From Frankiaceae bacterium (GTDB lineage Bacteria > Actinomycetota > Actinomycetes > Mycobacteriales > SCTD01), in NCBI GenBank assembly GCA_947479995.1, contig CANKBT010000011.1, forward strand, positions 1 through 22,481: DNA of 22,481 nucleotides, read 5' to 3'. Numbering within the stretch: position 1 is the stretch's first letter; each line of letters starts with the position of its first letter. The position numbers were made by a program, and so were the translations under genes. This document shows, in pieces, positions 20,559 to 22,481 of this stretch. Below the pieces are notes generated by a model. That model ran no database searches. It was not told the origin of the DNA and saw nothing but the letters and a program-made list of their open reading frames with translations.

Positions 20559-21920
20559 TCAGCCCCGTCGGCGCTGCAGCATCTCCGCGACGAGGAAGGC
20601 CAGCTCGAGCGACTGCCCGGTGTTGAGCCGGGGGTCGCACGCCGTCTCGTACCGGCCGGCGAGGTCCTCGGCCGTGAGCTGCTGGGCGCCGCCGAGGCAC
20701 TCGGTGACGTCGTCGCCGGTGAGCTCGACGTGCACGCCGCCCGGCACCGTGCCGAGCGCCTCGTGCACCTCGAAGAAGCCGCGGACCTCGTCCATGACGT
20801 CGTCGAAGTGGCGGGTCTTGTAGCCGTTCGGCGTCTCGGTCGTGTTGCCGTGCATGGGGTCGCAGACCCACACGACGCTGCCCGGCCCGCGGGCCGCCTC
20901 GACCGCGCTGACCAGCGGCGGCAGGGCGTCGCGCACCCGTCCCGCGCCCATCCGCGAGATGAGCGTCAGGCGCCCCGGCTGCCGCTCGGGGTCGAGCCGC
21001 TCGCAGAGCGCGACCGCGGTCTCCGGCGTCGTGCTCGGCCCGAGCTTCACGCCCACCGGGTTGGCCAGGCGCGACACCAGGTCGACGTGCGCGCCGTCGA
21101 GCTGGCGGGTGCGCTCGCCGATCCAGACCAGGTGCGCCGACAGGTCGTACGGCCGGCCGCTCGCGTCGTCCGGCCGGGTCAGCGCGCGCTCGTACTCCAG
21201 CAGCAGCGCCTCGTGGCTGGAGTAGAGCTCGACGCCGTGCGTGACCGGCATGCCCTCGAGGTCGAGGCCGCAGGCGCGCATGAAGGCGAGCGCGCGGTCG
21301 ATGTCGCGCGCCAGCACCTCGTAGCGCTGGTGCGCCGGGTCGCTGCGCACGAAGCCGGTGTTCCAGTCGTGCACGGCGGCGAGGTCCGCGCTGCCGTCCG
21401 CGGCCATCGCGCGCATGAAGTTGAGCGTCGCGGCGCTGTTGGCGTACGCGCGCACCATGCGCTGCGGGTCCGGCGTGCGGTCGCCGTGCAGGTCGTTGAC
21501 GGCGTCACCGCGGTACGACGGCAGGCCGGTCGCGGCCTCGACGTCGCTGCTGCGCGGCTTGGCGTACTGCCCCGCCAGGCGGCCGACCTTGACCACCGGC
21601 ACGCTGGCGCCGTACGTGAGCACGACGGCCATCTGCAGCAGGGTGCGCACCTTGCCGCGGATGCCCTCGGCGGTGTTGGCGGCGAACGTCTCGGCGCAGT
21701 CGCCGCCCTGCAGCAGGAAGGCGTCGCCGCGCGCGACCGCCGCGAGGCGCGTGCGCAGCGCGTCGCACTCGGTCGGCTGCACCAGCGGCGGCACCTCCGA
21801 CAGCGTGCGCGCGACGTCGGCCAGCGCGGCGGCGTCGGGCCAGCGCGGCTGCTGCGCGGCCGGCAGGTCGCGCCAGGCGTCCAGCCCTGCGGTCTCGGCT
21901 CGGGGCTGCACGGCGGTCAC
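20559..21920 (-). CDS. aroG: Class II DAHP synthase
   Basis: Plant-type DAHP synthase, 453 residues, orthologous by sequence pattern and synteny to M. tuberculosis AroG (Rv2178c). Metal ligands are visible: Cys75 in LQGGDCAETF, His in CDPMHGNT, Glu in HVELTGDD and Asp in ACDPRLN. Other marks are GRLAGQYAKPRS, LPSYRGD and VGVKLGPST. Family members are inhibited by aromatic amino acids, and the actinobacterial form can bind chorismate mutase. GTG 21920 is preferred: TAGCCT lies 8 nt before it. GTG 21926 would add two residues. Its stop is 7 bp from that of the convergent sigma-like gene. No leader peptide or terminator is seen upstream, unlike the type I-beta enzyme. Confidence 0.95.
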   Translation of the reverse strand: MTAVQPRAETAGLDAWRDLPAAQQPRWPDAAALADVARTLSEVPPLVQPTECDALRTRLAAVARGDAFLLQGGDCAETFAANTAEGIRGKVRTLLQMAVVLTYGASVPVVKVGRLAGQYAKPRSSDVEAATGLPSYRGDAVNDLHGDRTPDPQRMVRAYANSAATLNFMRAMAADGSADLAAVHDWNTGFVRSDPAHQRYEVLARDIDRALAFMRACGLDLEGMPVTHGVELYSSHEALLLEYERALTRPDDASGRPYDLSAHLVWIGERTRQLDGAHVDLVSRLANPVGVKLGPSTTPETAVALCERLDPERQPGRLTLISRMGAGRVRDALPPLVSAVEAARGPGSVVWVCDPMHGNTTETPNGYKTRHFDDVMDEVRGFFEVHEALGTVPGGVHVELTGDDVTECLGGAQQLTAEDLAGRYETACDPRLNTGQSLELAFLVAEMLQRRRG

Positions 21921-21934
21921 GCCCACTGAGGCTA
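21918..21934 (-). promoter_or_regulatory. Leaderless-type promoter of class II aroG
   Basis: Minus strand TAGCCT (21934-21929), 8 nt, GTG 21920. It lies 13 bp beyond the stop of the RDD gene on the same strand. Confidence 0.5.
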
Positions 21935-21947
21935 GTGCGGCCCGCCC

Positions 21948-22481
21948 TCAGCGCAGCGGCACCCAGCGGTCGGAGGCCCGGTCGTGCTGCACCCACGCCG
22001 TGCCGTCCCAGCGCACCCAGGCGCCGCGGGCGGCGTCCCACTGCGGCTCGGCGCCGGCGGGGGCCTGCTGCGCGGCCTGCGCCGGCGGCCGGCCGACGGA
22101 CGACGCCGTGACGACCCAGGTGCCGGCGGCGCGGTCGCCCAGGCGCCGGCGGTCGGGGGTGGCGAGCACGGTGACGAGGCCGACGAGCGGCACGAGGTAG
22201 GGGAAGGCGTCGACGACGAGCAGCAGCCAGCGGAGGGCTGCCCTGCCCGGGCCGCACGCCCGGCCGTCGCCCCCGACGACGCGCAGGCCGGTGACGAGCT
22301 TGCCGACCGAGGCGCCCGTGACGCCCTGCAGCAGGACGAGGTTCGCCACGCCCCAGCCGAGGACGAGGGCGAAGACGGCGGCCGCGGCGCCGCCCTGGGC
22401 GAGGTGGAGCGTGTCGCCGGTGCCCAGGCTCGCCTGCAGGCGGCTCGTGGCGACGGTGCCCGCGGGCACCTCCTCGCCGAA
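21948..22481 (-). CDS. RDD-family membrane protein with C-terminal W-rich tail, truncated by window edge
   Basis: 177 residues are visible; the frame stays open to the window end, so the N-terminus, including any first Arg-Asp-Asp helix, is probably missing. The first visible membrane helix (AAAAVFALVLGWGVANLVLL) leads to the RDD-family segment GASVGKLVTGLRVVGGDGR, then LRWLLLVVDAFPYLVPLVGLVTVL and RRLGDRAAGTWVV, all typical of the second half of RDD proteins. After an Ala/Pro linker the tail WDAARGAWVRWDGTAWVQHD resembles the small DUF2510-type repeat found at the ends of actinobacterial membrane proteins. The function is unknown. It lies directly upstream of aroG on the same strand, but aroG has its own promoter. 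Confidence 0.85.
   Translation of the reverse strand, partial: FGEEVPAGTVATSRLQASLGTGDTLHLAQGGAAAAVFALVLGWGVANLVLLQGVTGASVGKLVTGLRVVGGDGRACGPGRAALRWLLLVVDAFPYLVPLVGLVTVLATPDRRRLGDRAAGTWVVTASSVGRPPAQAAQQAPAGAEPQWDAARGAWVRWDGTAWVQHDRASDRWVPLR

Noticed and set aside
1..22481. Mobile elements, prophage, CRISPR, tRNA or rRNA genes
   Set aside because: I looked for transposase or integrase-like proteins, spaced identical repeats and tRNA arms and saw none; coding style is uniform throughout.

Overview
This window comes from the chromosome of a very GC-rich actinobacterium (GC clearly above 70% by eye, strong G/C bias at third codon positions, GTG starts dominant). The gene order idsA2-type prenyl synthase (+), Rv2175c-like protein (-), PknL-like kinase (+) and class II DAHP synthase (-) matches the order and strands of Mycobacterium tuberculosis Rv2173-Rv2178c. 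The window is therefore a conserved actinobacterial core neighbourhood into which carotenoid, thiamin and aromatic genes are packed. I cannot assign a genus; a Kineosporiales/Motilibacter-like actinomycete is only a guess. I saw no IS element, phage gene, CRISPR array, tRNA or rRNA.

Layout. 1-984: 3' part of a GGPP-type prenyl synthase. 1007-2017: SEC-C methionine aminopeptidase. 2014-3157 (-): an acidic unknown protein and an SRPBCC protein, both ending in the same 31-bp sequence. 3211-7702: crtI, a sortase-type surface LVIVD-repeat protein, crtB and a DUF6480 small membrane protein. 7699-9191 (-): thiS-thiE-crtYc-crtYd, one overlapping unit joining thiamin and lycopene-cyclase genes. 9225-9755: PsiE-like membrane protein. 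9776-10099 (-): Rv2175c-like regulator. 10125-13169 (-): thiG-thiH-ferredoxin reductase, behind a TPP riboswitch. 13422-14360: LysM lytic transglycosylase, with six in-phase 9-bp repeats between it and thiG. 14392-16311: PASTA Ser/Thr kinase. 16379-17239: endonuclease IV. 17294-17935 (-): sulfite-oxidase-like molybdoenzyme. 17990-19139: a 19-residue leader peptide, an intrinsic terminator and a type I-beta DAHP synthase. 19184-20551: a sigma-like / zinc anti-sigma-like / transmembrane / Ig-like fusion. 20559-21920 (-): class II DAHP synthase. 21948-22481 (-): partial RDD membrane protein.

How it works together. The prenyl synthase, CrtB, CrtI and CrtYc/CrtYd suffice on paper for GGPP to phytoene to lycopene to a cyclised C40 carotene (probably beta-carotene); no crtEb for C50 carotenoids is visible. 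ThiG, ThiS, ThiH and ThiE make and join the thiazole half of thiamin. Thiazole synthesis and the isoprenoid (MEP) pathway both consume DXP, which may explain the shared operon. Aromatic entry is duplicated: a leader-controlled type I-beta and a class II DAHP synthase lie about 1.4 kb apart.

The most distinctive features are regulatory: (1) about thirteen transcription units that look leaderless, with a -10-like hexamer 6-8 nt before a GTG/ATG; (2) a leaderless Trp/Tyr leader ORF with a terminator and plausible antiterminator upstream of DAHP synthase; (3) a TPP riboswitch whose closing strand contains the thiG Shine-Dalgarno; (4) six GT[C/A]-initial 9-mers, resembling published MtrA boxes, in front of the cell-wall hydrolase.
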